A DNA stretch of 64,000 bases. Origin: Velamenicoccus sp964471325. Its GTDB lineage: Bacteria; Omnitrophota; Gorgyraeia; Velamenicoccales; Velamenicoccaceae. Under the pieces are notes generated by a model. That model ran no database searches and was not told the origin of the DNA. It worked only from the letters and a program-made list of their open reading frames with translations. Below are positions 24,199 to 31,597 of the stretch, piece by piece. Position numbers and translations under genes: made by a program. Positions within the stretch are counted from its first letter, which is position 1; the number at the start of each line of letters is the position of its first letter. The stretch lies in assembly GCA_964471325.1 (NCBI GenBank), contig CAYYFL010000004.1:57325-121324 (forward strand). The letters run 5' to 3'.

Positions 24199-25875
24199 TT
24201 ACTCCCACTCGATAGTCGAAGGGGGCTTGGAGCTGATGTCATAGACGACCCTGTTGACCCCCTTGACTTCGTTAATGATCCTGCTGGAAACCTTGCCCAA
24301 AAGCGCCGGTTCCAGCTTCACCCAGTCCGCGGTCATGCCGTCGCTGGAAGAAACGCAGCGCAGGGCGATCACGTTCTCATAGGTCCTCTCGTCCCCCATG
24401 ACTCCGACGGACTTGATGCACAATAAAACACAGAACGACTGCCAGACCTCATTATACAGGCCCGCCTTGCGGATCTCGCCGACAAAGATGTCATCGGCGT
24501 CACGCAACACCTGCAGGCGTTCCGGGGTCACTTCCCCGACAATGCGGATGGCGAGACCCGGCCCTGGGAACGGCTGTCTATGGATGATCTCCTGCGGCAG
24601 GCCCAATTGTTTGGCCAGCTCGCGGACCTCGTCCTTGAAAAGCTCCCTCAAGGGCTCAATCAACTTCAGGTTCATTTTTTCGGGAAGACCGCCGACATTA
24701 TGGTGCGTCTTGATCTTGGCTGAAGGCGATCCCGTTGCAGAGACAGACTCGATCACATCGGGATACAATGTCCCCTGAGCCAGATACTTGACGCGCCTGA
24801 TCTTCTTGGCTTCTTCTTCAAAAACCTTGATGAATTCGTCTCCGATAGTCTTGCGTTTGACCTCCGGATCTGTCACGCCCTTGAGACGCTTCAAGAATCG
24901 GTTCTGGGCATTGACGAAATCCAAATTCATATGGAGATTGGCGCGGAAAATGGTCTTGATCTCTTCCGGTTCCCTGTTGCGCACAAGGCCGTTATCGACG
25001 AAAATGCAGCGCAACTGCCTGCCGATCGCCCTGTGGATGAGAACGGCGGCAACCGAAGAATCCACGCCGCCGCTCAAGCCGCAGACGACGCTGTCTTTGC
25101 CGACCAACTGGCGGATATGGCTCACCGTATCCTTGATGAAGGCGCCCATCTCCCAGCTCGGACGGCAGCGACAGATCCTGTAAAGAAAATTGGAAATGAT
25201 CTCGGAACCGCGGGCCGTATGAACAACCTCGGGATGGAATTGCACGCCGAAAACCTTGCGGTCACGGCTGGCAAATGCCGCATTCGGAGTGCTCAGGGTA
25301 TGCGCAATGGAAACAAATCCTTTGGGCAAAGATGAAACGTAGTCTCCGTGGCTCATCCAGCACGTGATATTGCCCGGCAACCCGCTGAAGAAATCCGCAT
25401 GGTCGTCTATGAAAAGTTCCTGGCGGCCGAACTCGCGCTCCCTTGTCCGCCGCACCTTGCCGCCGAAATATTGTGCGATCAGCTGCTGCCCGTAACAAAT
25501 CCCGAGAATGGGAATGCCCAATTTAAAAATCCCCTTGTCGCACTTCGGGCTCTTTTCGTCATAAACGCTGGCCGGACCGCCTGAAAAGATCAACCCCTTC
25601 GGGGCCTGCTTCTTGATCTCCTCGGCCGTGATCTTATGGGAAACGATGGTGCTGTAGACCTTGTTTTCGCGTACCCTGCGCGCAATCAATTGCGTGTACT
25701 GGGAGCCGAAATCAAGGATCAGGATGGAATTTTTCTGTTGAAGGCCGGATGTCAAAAATGAACCCGTCTTGACTTCGGGTTTTTTCGCGGCCCTTGGAGA
25801 GGGTCTTCCTGCCGGTTTCGGATGTCTCGTGACGGCTTTCGCCTTTTTTCTTTTTAACGTTTTTTTAGATTTCAC
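24199..25875 (-). CDS. guaA: GMP synthase (glutamine-hydrolysing)
   Basis: Converts XMP to GMP. The glutamine amidotransferase domain has GICYGQQLIAQYFGG and VQFHPEVVHT. The ATP pyrophosphatase P-loop is GLSGGVDSSVAA, followed by the dimerisation domain ending in SKPPSTIEWE. At 558 residues it carries an unusual N-terminal extension of about 45 residues, extremely Lys/Arg-rich (KSKKTLKRKKAKAV), before ILILDFGSQYTQ. The extension is in frame and its ATG overlaps the guaB3 stop by 4 nt, so it is probably translated. A downstream start is possible, but no good ribosome site is apparent there. Confidence 0.96.
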   Translation of the reverse strand: MKSKKTLKRKKAKAVTRHPKPAGRPSPRAAKKPEVKTGSFLTSGLQQKNSILILDFGSQYTQLIARRVRENKVYSTIVSHKITAEEIKKQAPKGLIFSGGPASVYDEKSPKCDKGIFKLGIPILGICYGQQLIAQYFGGKVRRTREREFGRQELFIDDHADFFSGLPGNITCWMSHGDYVSSLPKGFVSIAHTLSTPNAAFASRDRKVFGVQFHPEVVHTARGSEIISNFLYRICRCRPSWEMGAFIKDTVSHIRQLVGKDSVVCGLSGGVDSSVAAVLIHRAIGRQLRCIFVDNGLVRNREPEEIKTIFRANLHMNLDFVNAQNRFLKRLKGVTDPEVKRKTIGDEFIKVFEEEAKKIRRVKYLAQGTLYPDVIESVSATGSPSAKIKTHHNVGGLPEKMNLKLIEPLRELFKDEVRELAKQLGLPQEIIHRQPFPGPGLAIRIVGEVTPERLQVLRDADDIFVGEIRKAGLYNEVWQSFCVLLCIKSVGVMGDERTYENVIALRCVSSSDGMTADWVKLEPALLGKVSSRIINEVKGVNRVVYDISSKPPSTIEWE

Positions 25876-27032
25876 TTGCCCATCCCCACTCGTTGAACCA
25901 CCTGGAAGATTTTACCTTCTGTCTGGATCGAAGGCGCAATAATAATCTCCGTAAACTGCATGTCTTTGATCGTCGCTGCGCCCAGACACCCCATGGATGT
26001 GGTCAATGCGCCCATCAGGTTTTGCGAGCCGTCATCGACCTTGGCGGGCCCGAAAAGGATCTCCTCGAGAGACCCCGTGGTCCCTACGTAAACGCGGGTC
26101 CCCCGGGGCAGGTTGGCATGAGACGTCGCCATGCCCCAGTGATAGCCGCGGCCGGGCGCTTCCACCGCCCTGGCAAAAGCAGAACCTACCATGACCGCAT
26201 CCGCGCCGGCCGCAAAAGCCTTGCAGATCTCGCCGCCGATACGCATGCCGCCGTCCGTAATGATGGGGACGTACTTACCCGTCCTCTTGAAATAATAATC
26301 CCTGGCCCCGGCCGCGTCGATCGTCGCCGTCACCTGCGGCACGCCGATGCCAAGAACTCCGCGAGTCGTGCATGCAGCGCCCGGACCGACACCAATCAAC
26401 AAAGCTGCCGCGCCCGTATCCATGAGTTCCAACGTCACTTCATAAGTAACGGAATTTCCGAGGATGACGGGGATGTTGCGCTTGGTGCAGAATTTTTTGA
26501 GGTCCAGCGCCTTGTATTCTCTGGCGATATGGCGGGTCGTCGTGACCGTTGATTGCACGACAAAGATATCGGCGCCTGCGTCTTCGGCGATGGCCGCAAA
26601 TTTTTCGGCATTCTGAGGAATACAGCTGACGACGGCCGGCGCTTTCTTTTTTTTGATCTCCTCGACGCGCGCGGCAATCAGCTTCTCTTTGATCGGCTTG
26701 ACATATACTTCCTGGACAAGACGCGTGGCTTCCTGAGGCGAGGCCTTGGCGATCGCCTCAAGAACTTCATCGGGATTCTCGTAACGGGTCTGGATACCGT
26801 CCAGATTAAGAACGGCGATTCCACCCAGCCGGCCCATTTCAACTGCAAACTTTACATCGACCACCCCATCCATGGCTGCAGCCAAAATAGGACACTTATA
26901 CCTCTTGCCTGCCAATTCCCAGGAAGGATCCACTTCCGCAGGATTGATGGTCGTCATGCCGGGCACCAACGCTACCTCATCAAATCCGTAACATTTTCTG
27001 GCTCTTCGATTTATTCCGATCCACTCCCCCAT
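25872..27032 (-). CDS. guaB3: GuaB3-type IMP dehydrogenase
   Basis: 386 residues, an IMPDH-like barrel without CBS domains, matching the GuaB3 group. The catalytic Cys loop is GPGAACTTRGVLGIG. Other motifs are PILAAAMDGVVD at the N-terminus, IITDGGMRIGGEICKA and GADAVMVGSAFA. The direct 4-nt overlap with guaA places it as the step before GMP synthase (IMP to XMP), so it is likely to be the working IMPDH here. A consensus promoter lies at 27207-27235. Confidence 0.92.
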   Translation of the reverse strand: MGEWIGINRRARKCYGFDEVALVPGMTTINPAEVDPSWELAGKRYKCPILAAAMDGVVDVKFAVEMGRLGGIAVLNLDGIQTRYENPDEVLEAIAKASPQEATRLVQEVYVKPIKEKLIAARVEEIKKKKAPAVVSCIPQNAEKFAAIAEDAGADIFVVQSTVTTTRHIAREYKALDLKKFCTKRNIPVILGNSVTYEVTLELMDTGAAALLIGVGPGAACTTRGVLGIGVPQVTATIDAAGARDYYFKRTGKYVPIITDGGMRIGGEICKAFAAGADAVMVGSAFARAVEAPGRGYHWGMATSHANLPRGTRVYVGTTGSLEEILFGPAKVDDGSQNLMGALTTSMGCLGAATIKDMQFTEIIIAPSIQTEGKIFQVVQRVGMGK

Positions 27033-27065
27033 AAATCCTCCGTTACATGTATAGCTTTGGCAAAG

Positions 27066-27200
27066 TCAGTGGAATCCCCCCGGACTTTAAGTCCGGGGCT
27101 CCTTTTTTCCTTAGAACAATTCCCCGAATGATCCTATCGGCCATCCCCGGCGGTCTCCCCAAAGACAACCGTCTTTCATGGCCGTGGGATTGAAAAAATA
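27066..27200. repeat. Hairpin repeat in the guaB3 leader
   Basis: The 27033-27343 interval holds no gene. Nearest guaB3 is a hairpin with arms CCGGACTTTAAGTCCGG (about 27079-27095), flanked by GGAATCCCC on one side and GGGGCTCC on the other. A second part ends in GTGGGATTG near 27192, forming a GGAATCCC/GGGATT outer inverted pair. The same plan (GAGCCCC-hairpin-GGGGGATTCCA on the minus strand) recurs upstream of groES, near uvrB, downstream of hom and upstream of the nuclease gene. Confidence 0.6.
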
Positions 27201-27206
27201 TGGGAT

Positions 27207-27235
27207 AGTCTACACAAGAATCGAGGCTTTGTCAA
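27207..27235 (-). promoter_or_regulatory. Sigma-70-type promoter for guaB3-guaA
   Basis: Minus strand: TTGACA (27235-27230), a 17-bp spacer and TAGACT (27212-27207). It sits between the groEL terminator and the guaB3 leader repeat. The predicted leader of about 165 nt contains the hairpin repeat. Confidence 0.7.
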
Positions 27236-27272
27236 GCTGATCCTTTCTAAGGTAGTTTCCACAAAAAAAGGA

Positions 27273-27312
27273 ATAAAAAAACAGGGGCCCGCGCAAGTCT
27301 GCGCGGGCCCCT
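27273..27312 (-). terminator. Rho-independent terminator of groEL
   Basis: On the minus strand a 12-bp perfect GC-rich stem (GGGGCCCGCGCA with TGCGCGGGCCCC, loop of 4) spans 27311-27284 and is followed by TGTTTTTTT. It lies 32 nt after the groEL stop. Confidence 0.93.
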
Positions 27313-27343
27313 CCTGACCCTATCATCTGACGACGCTACGGGA

Positions 27344-28978
27344 TCAATACATCCCGCCCATCCCGCCTCCGGGAGGCATGGCCGGCATACCCGGTTTTTC
27401 TTTTTCCGGGATATCGGTCACCAACGCCTCTGTCGTCAACAAGAGCGACGCGATACTGGAGGCGTTTTGAAGCGCCGAACGCGTCACTTTTGTCGGATCG
27501 ATGATGCCCGCTTCCAGCATATCCACAAACTTATCATCGGAAACGTCATATCCGATGTTCTTCTTCTCCGTCTTGACGCGCTGGACGATCACAGAGCCGT
27601 CGACAGCGGCATTGGCAGCCAGCTGCCTCAAGGGCTCTTCGAGGACGCGGCGGATGATGTTGACGCCGACCTTCTCGTCCTCCTCGCCCACCTTCACCTT
27701 GTCCAAGGAAGAGATACAACGGATCAAGGCCACGCCGCCGCCGGGAACAATCCCTTCCTGGACAGCCGCACGGGTCGCATGCAGAGCATCTTCGACCCTG
27801 GCCTTTTTCTCCTTCATTTCCGTCTCTGTTGCGGCGCCGACATTGATGACGGCGACGCCCCCGGCCAGCTTGGCCAGACGCTCCTGGAGCTTCTCTTTAT
27901 CGTAATCCGAATCGCTCTGCTCGATCTGTTTCTTGATCTGCGCGATGCGGCCGTTGATCGCCTGGGTCTTTCCTGCGCCTTCGATGATCGTCGTATCGTC
28001 CTTATCGACCTTCACCCTCTTGGCGCGTCCAAGCATATCCAGATCCACGCTTTCGAGCTTGATGCCGCGGTCCTCCGTGATGGCCTCTCCACCGGTCAAA
28101 ATCGCGATATCCTCGATCATGGCCCGGCGCCTGTCGCCGTATCCCGGGGCCTTGACCGCGCAGCAGGAAAGAACGCCTTTAAGCCTGTTGACGACCAAAG
28201 TCGTCAAGGCCTCGCCTTCCACGTCTTCAGCAATGATCAACAGGGACCTGCCGGAACGGGCGATCTTTTCCAACAAGGGCAGAAGATCCTTGATGGACGA
28301 TATCTTCTTTTCGTAGATCAGGATATAAGGCTCTTCTATCACCGCCTCCATCCTCTCAGCGTCCGTCACAAAATAAGGAGAGAGATACCCCTGATCAAAC
28401 TGCATCCCTTCCACAACATCCAGGGTCGTCGCCGTCGACTTGGCTTCCTCGACCGTGATGACACCGTCTTTGCCGACTTTCTCCATAGCTTCGGCAATGT
28501 CGGAACCGATCTTGTTGTCGCCGTTGGCAGCGATCGTCGCTACCTGCGCGACTTCTTTTTTGTCTTTAATCGACGTGGACAGCTCTTTGAGCTCCTCGAC
28601 AACGGCATCCACGGCTTTTTCGATGCCGCGTTTCAGCGCCATCGGGTTGACGCCGGCCGTCACATTCTTTAGGCCTTCGCGGTAAATCGCTTCGGCCAGG
28701 ACTGTCGCCGTTGTGGTGCCGTCTCCGGCCACATCGGATGTCTTCTCGGCGACTTCCTTGACCATCTGGGCGCCCATGTTCTCAAACGGGTCTTCCAGAT
28801 CGACCTCTTTGGCCACCGTCACGCCATCCTTGGTGATGGTCGGAGAGCCGAATTTCTTGTCCAGGACGACATTGCGCCCCTTAGGGCCCAAGGTCACTTT
28901 CACAGCCTTTGCCAGCTGCTCGACGCCCCGCAGGACGGCGCGCCTGGCCTCATCGCTGAATAGCAACTGCTTTGCCAT
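27344..28978 (-). CDS. groEL: Chaperonin GroEL
   Basis: ATP-dependent protein-folding ring, 544 residues from the ATG at 28978 (MAKQLLF). A strong AAGGAGG lies 7 nt upstream, and a GTG or TTG 21 nt earlier is unlikely. ATP-site motifs VTLGPKGRNVVLD and GDGTTTATVLAEAI, the hinge region AGGVAVINVGAATETE and the C-terminal GGMGGMY tail are typical. It follows groES in a two-gene operon under a CIRCE operator and ends at a strong terminator. The groES-groEL spacer carries a palindromic repeat (28985-29115). Confidence 0.98.
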   Translation of the reverse strand: MAKQLLFSDEARRAVLRGVEQLAKAVKVTLGPKGRNVVLDKKFGSPTITKDGVTVAKEVDLEDPFENMGAQMVKEVAEKTSDVAGDGTTTATVLAEAIYREGLKNVTAGVNPMALKRGIEKAVDAVVEELKELSTSIKDKKEVAQVATIAANGDNKIGSDIAEAMEKVGKDGVITVEEAKSTATTLDVVEGMQFDQGYLSPYFVTDAERMEAVIEEPYILIYEKKISSIKDLLPLLEKIARSGRSLLIIAEDVEGEALTTLVVNRLKGVLSCCAVKAPGYGDRRRAMIEDIAILTGGEAITEDRGIKLESVDLDMLGRAKRVKVDKDDTTIIEGAGKTQAINGRIAQIKKQIEQSDSDYDKEKLQERLAKLAGGVAVINVGAATETEMKEKKARVEDALHATRAAVQEGIVPGGGVALIRCISSLDKVKVGEEDEKVGVNIIRRVLEEPLRQLAANAAVDGSVIVQRVKTEKKNIGYDVSDDKFVDMLEAGIIDPTKVTRSALQNASSIASLLLTTEALVTDIPEKEKPGMPAMPPGGGMGGMY

Positions 28979-28984
28979 ATCGAT

Positions 28985-29115
28985 CCTCCTTAATCCCACC
29001 TCCGGCGGGATTAACTCCGCAGCGTATCTTGTAAATATCTGGATGCCCGTCCGAGCTCTGCGAAGACTGGTCGCAGACAGATATTGACAAGATGCAAACG
29101 CAAGGAGTAAGTTTA
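28985..29115. repeat. Palindromic repeat in the groES-groEL spacer
   Basis: Outer pair TTAACTCC (29011-29018) and GGAGTAA (29104-29110), an inner 14-bp near-perfect stem (CTTGTAAATATCTG 29028-29041, CAGATATTGACAAG 29078-29091) and a second small hairpin TAATCCC/GGGATTA (28991-29013) that abuts the groEL ribosome site. The plan matches the csp and LysM leaders. In mRNA it would form a large stem-loop between the two chaperonin genes. Confidence 0.7.
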
Positions 29116-29161
29116 ACCTTTTATGCTTATTTTGCGCAAGACAACAATTAAAACTAATGCG

Positions 29162-29455
29162 TTACTTCTTCACAATAGCCAGAATATCTTCTTCGCGGAC
29201 GATAAGATATTCCTCGCCATCCTTTGTCGTCACTTCCGTCCCTGAATACTTGGCATAAAGAACGACATCGCCCTCTTTTACTTCCGGCTTCTGGACAGTG
29301 CCGTTATCCAGAACCTTTCCCTTGCCGACAGCAACGACCTTTCCTTCCTGCGGCTTCTCTTTGACGGTATCAGGAAGAACGATGCCGCCTTTCGATTTGG
29401 AATCGGCTTCCAGAGGCTTCAGGATAATCCTGTCGCCTAATGGTTGAAAGTTCAT
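29162..29455 (-). CDS. groES: Co-chaperonin GroES
   Basis: 97 residues, the heptameric lid of the GroEL cavity. MNFQPLGDRIILKP at the start, the mobile loop region SKSKGGIVLPDTVKEKP and the C-terminal EEYLIVREEDILAIV are standard. AAGGAGGGAGG precedes the ATG. The 5' leader is about 300 nt and contains CIRCE and a long repeat. Confidence 0.98.
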   Translation of the reverse strand: MNFQPLGDRIILKPLEADSKSKGGIVLPDTVKEKPQEGKVVAVGKGKVLDNGTVQKPEVKEGDVVLYAKYSGTEVTTKDGEEYLIVREEDILAIVKK

Positions 29456-29485
29456 GCCTCCCTCCTTGTTTTGTTGGTTGGAATT

Positions 29486-29668
29486 TCTGGAGTCCCCCCC
29501 ATGGGTATAACCCGTGGGCTCTTTCTATTCGTCTTTCTATTCGCCCTCGCCCGCCGCTTGCGGCGATCAGGGGCGACGTCCCCATCCGCCATAGTTTTTC
29601 CTGCAAGACAAAACCAACCCATCGGTTCTCCCTGCGGACGAACCGATGGAACTCAGGCAAAGGGATTA
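29486..29668. repeat. Hairpin repeat in the groES leader
   Basis: From GGAGTCCCCCCC next to the groES ribosome site to GGGATTA, whose last three bases are the first three of CIRCE. Contains a CCATGGGTATAACCCGTGG hairpin, a CGACGTCCCC-TCCGCCATAG core, TTTTT/AAAAC arms and a CCATCGGTT/AACCGATGG hairpin. The second copy at 59949-60107 shares the same parts in the same order, including the end GGCAA-GGGATTA. Confidence 0.7.
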
Positions 29669-29692
29669 GCACTCTGCAATGATGAGTGCTAA
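29666..29692 (-). promoter_or_regulatory. CIRCE operator (HrcA binding site)
   Basis: Perfect inverted repeat TTAGCACTC, 9 bp, GAGTGCTAA. This is the classical HrcA-repressor site of chaperonin operons. It lies about 75 bp after the predicted -10 and about 210 bp before groES. It implies heat-shock control by HrcA encoded elsewhere. Confidence 0.97.
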
Positions 29693-29769
29693 TAACAGAC
29701 ATCAAAAAAACGCAAACCGAAACCCAGCGCGATATTGCGCACCGGCTTTTCTAAGATTTGCGATTGTGA

Positions 29770-29798
29770 ATTTTAATGAAATTTTCCCGTCTTGTCAA
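29770..29798 (-). promoter_or_regulatory. Sigma-70-type promoter for groES-groEL
   Basis: Minus strand: perfect TTGACA (29798-29793), 17-bp spacer, TAAAAT (29775-29770). It starts 9 nt after the coaX stop. The CIRCE site lies downstream, inside the transcribed leader. Confidence 0.85.
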
Positions 29799-29806
29799 GT
29801 TTTTTT

Positions 29807-30583
29807 TTACAGCTTTTTGCTGATTTTCTGACTGGCTGCGATCATGGCCAGGCCTTTCAGAATCAGGTCTTCTTCAACGACCTTCAGATAACGGCTGTGA
29901 GGCTTGATGAGAAGGGCGTCGCCGCCTGTGACAATGATCTTATATCCCCGGCATTCTTTTTTCAGGAGACGCTCGATGATCCCGTCACACAATGAGGCGG
30001 CGCCGAAAACGATGCCGGCGCGTATGCTGGAGGCAGTGTCGCGTCCAATGAGCTCTATGGGGCGCGCCAGCTCAACGAACGGCAGAAGCGCTGTCTTATT
30101 GTTCAGGGATTCCTGCATAAGCCTTAAACCGGGAGCAATAAGACCGCCCAGATATTCAGCGCCGCGCGACACAACGTCAAACGTGATGGCGGTCCCGAAA
30201 TCAACGACAACCAATCCTTTTCCGTACAATTTCAACGCGGCGTAAGCATTCACCAGCCTGTCCTGACCCACCTGTGACGGGATCCTGTATTTATTCATCA
30301 AAGGCACGCAGAAATCTTCTCCGGCGATCTTGCAGTCCGTCTTAAAGATACTGCGGCAGATGGACCGTAGATGCTTGTTGGCCTGGGGGACAACGCTGCA
30401 GGCATAGACTTCCCTGCATGCTTCCTTCTTCAAGAACGGCCGCGCTTTGTCTTTGATCAAGGCCTCGACCTTTACGGGTTCGCCCCAGCCAGACGTCAAA
30501 ACTTTAAAAACGCCCACCAGGCGCGAGTCAGCGAAAAATCCGACCGTCACGTTCGTGTTGCCGATGTCAACTGTCGCGATCAT
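29807..30583 (-). CDS. coaX: Type III pantothenate kinase
   Basis: Phosphorylates pantothenate, the first step of CoA synthesis. It belongs to the ASKHA fold with ATP motif VDIGNTNVTVGFF at the N-terminus, GQDRLVNAYAA, VDFGTAITFDVV and GGLIAPGLRLM. The ATG at 30583 overlaps the birA stop (ATGA) and follows a G-rich ribosome site. This is preferred to the longer frame starting at 30631. The birA-coaX pairing is common in bacteria. Confidence 0.95.
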   Translation of the reverse strand: MIATVDIGNTNVTVGFFADSRLVGVFKVLTSGWGEPVKVEALIKDKARPFLKKEACREVYACSVVPQANKHLRSICRSIFKTDCKIAGEDFCVPLMNKYRIPSQVGQDRLVNAYAALKLYGKGLVVVDFGTAITFDVVSRGAEYLGGLIAPGLRLMQESLNNKTALLPFVELARPIELIGRDTASSIRAGIVFGAASLCDGIIERLLKKECRGYKIIVTGGDALLIKPHSRYLKVVEEDLILKGLAMIAASQKISKKL

Positions 30584-31383
30584 GAAACCCCCGGCTTTTC
30601 CAGATGGCCCGTATGGACAACCTGGCAGCAACCATTGTCCAAGCGTATCACAAGGCTGCCGTTCTCGTCGAAATCCAAGGCATACCCTTCCACGACGTGA
30701 TTGGCGGTGACGACGCGGACCCTCTCGCCCAAGATCAGGCCGGAAGACTCCTTGATCATCCCAAGCAACTCTCTGCTCCGGCCCTCCAGAAGATCCGCAT
30801 AGAGCCGATCAAGGTTCTTTATAATTATATGGGAGAGATCAACCAAGTCAACCTCCCTTTTTAATGCAAGGGCGACCGATGTCGCTCCCGGCGGAAGCTC
30901 GCCGCGAGACAGATTCACGTTCACTCCGAGACCGACGACAGCATACCCGACCCTGTCGCCCTCCAGATGCATTTCTGTCAGGATGCCGGCGACCTTTCCA
31001 TGCCCCACATACACATCATTGGGCCATTTGATGGACACCTTGTCGACATGGATGCCTTTGAGGGCCTTGGCAATGGCCATGGCCACCGTCAGGGTAACGA
31101 GCGGCATGCGCGCGACTTCCAACTCAGGCCTCAGGATAAAAGAACAGTAGATCCCCTTGCCGACAGGAGAATTCCAGGCGTTCCCAAGACGACCGCGGCC
31201 CTGGGTCTGGCCGTTCGCAAAAAGAACGGTGCCCTGAGGCTCTCCGCTTTCGGCAAGAAAATGGGCCAAATCATTGGTCGAGGTCACCAGATCGTAAGCC
31301 AGGAGTTTCTTGCCGATATAACGCGTCCCCAAGGAATGCTTGCTGGAACGTTGATGGAATAGTCTCGAAAGTCCGGAATCCAT
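30580..31383 (-). CDS. birA: Biotin-[acetyl-CoA-carboxylase] ligase BirA, no HTH
   Basis: Attaches biotin to carboxyl-carrier proteins. 267 residues with TSTNDLAHFLAE, the biotinyl-AMP loop QGRGRLGNAW, and KWPNDVYVGHGKVAGIL. The N-terminal helix-turn-helix of E. coli BirA is absent, so it is a monofunctional ligase rather than a repressor. It is coupled to coaX by a 4-nt overlap. Confidence 0.93.
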   Translation of the reverse strand: MDSGLSRLFHQRSSKHSLGTRYIGKKLLAYDLVTSTNDLAHFLAESGEPQGTVLFANGQTQGRGRLGNAWNSPVGKGIYCSFILRPELEVARMPLVTLTVAMAIAKALKGIHVDKVSIKWPNDVYVGHGKVAGILTEMHLEGDRVGYAVVGLGVNVNLSRGELPPGATSVALALKREVDLVDLSHIIIKNLDRLYADLLEGRSRELLGMIKESSGLILGERVRVVTANHVVEGYALDFDENGSLVIRLDNGCCQVVHTGHLEKPGVS

Positions 31384-31385
31384 TT

Positions 31386-31597
31386 TTAAATCCGTTGGCG
31401 CGTTAGCGAGTTAACGCGTTGTCGGAGATTTTTTAACCCGCTTACCCGTTAACCCGTTGACTCTGCGCGGCCTAAAGCTCCGCCCTTTAGGACGAAGAGT
31501 GTTGTGGCCGCTTAGAGGTACCCGAAACAAGCCCAGGCCTGCCCCTGGCCTTGCCCTCGGCCTGCCCTTCGGGCAAGGCCAGGGAATATGGGTTGAT
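31386..31597. repeat. birA-uvrB spacer: GTTAAC-word repeat and GC-rich palindrome
   Basis: 31386-31460 is a degenerate string of words such as GCGTTAGCGAGTTAACGCG and ACCCGTTAACCCGTTGAC. 31543-31584 is a perfect 14-bp palindrome (CCCTGGCCTTGCCC and GGGCAAGGCCAGGG, loop of 14). It belongs to a GCCCTCGGCCT-type family also seen near 47360 and 48215. There is no T tract, so it is not a classical terminator. No gene is seen here. Confidence 0.6.

Noticed and set aside
31543..31584. Intrinsic terminator after birA/uvrB
   Set aside because: The stem is strong, but no T tract follows on either strand. It fits the dispersed GCCCTCGGCC palindrome family better.
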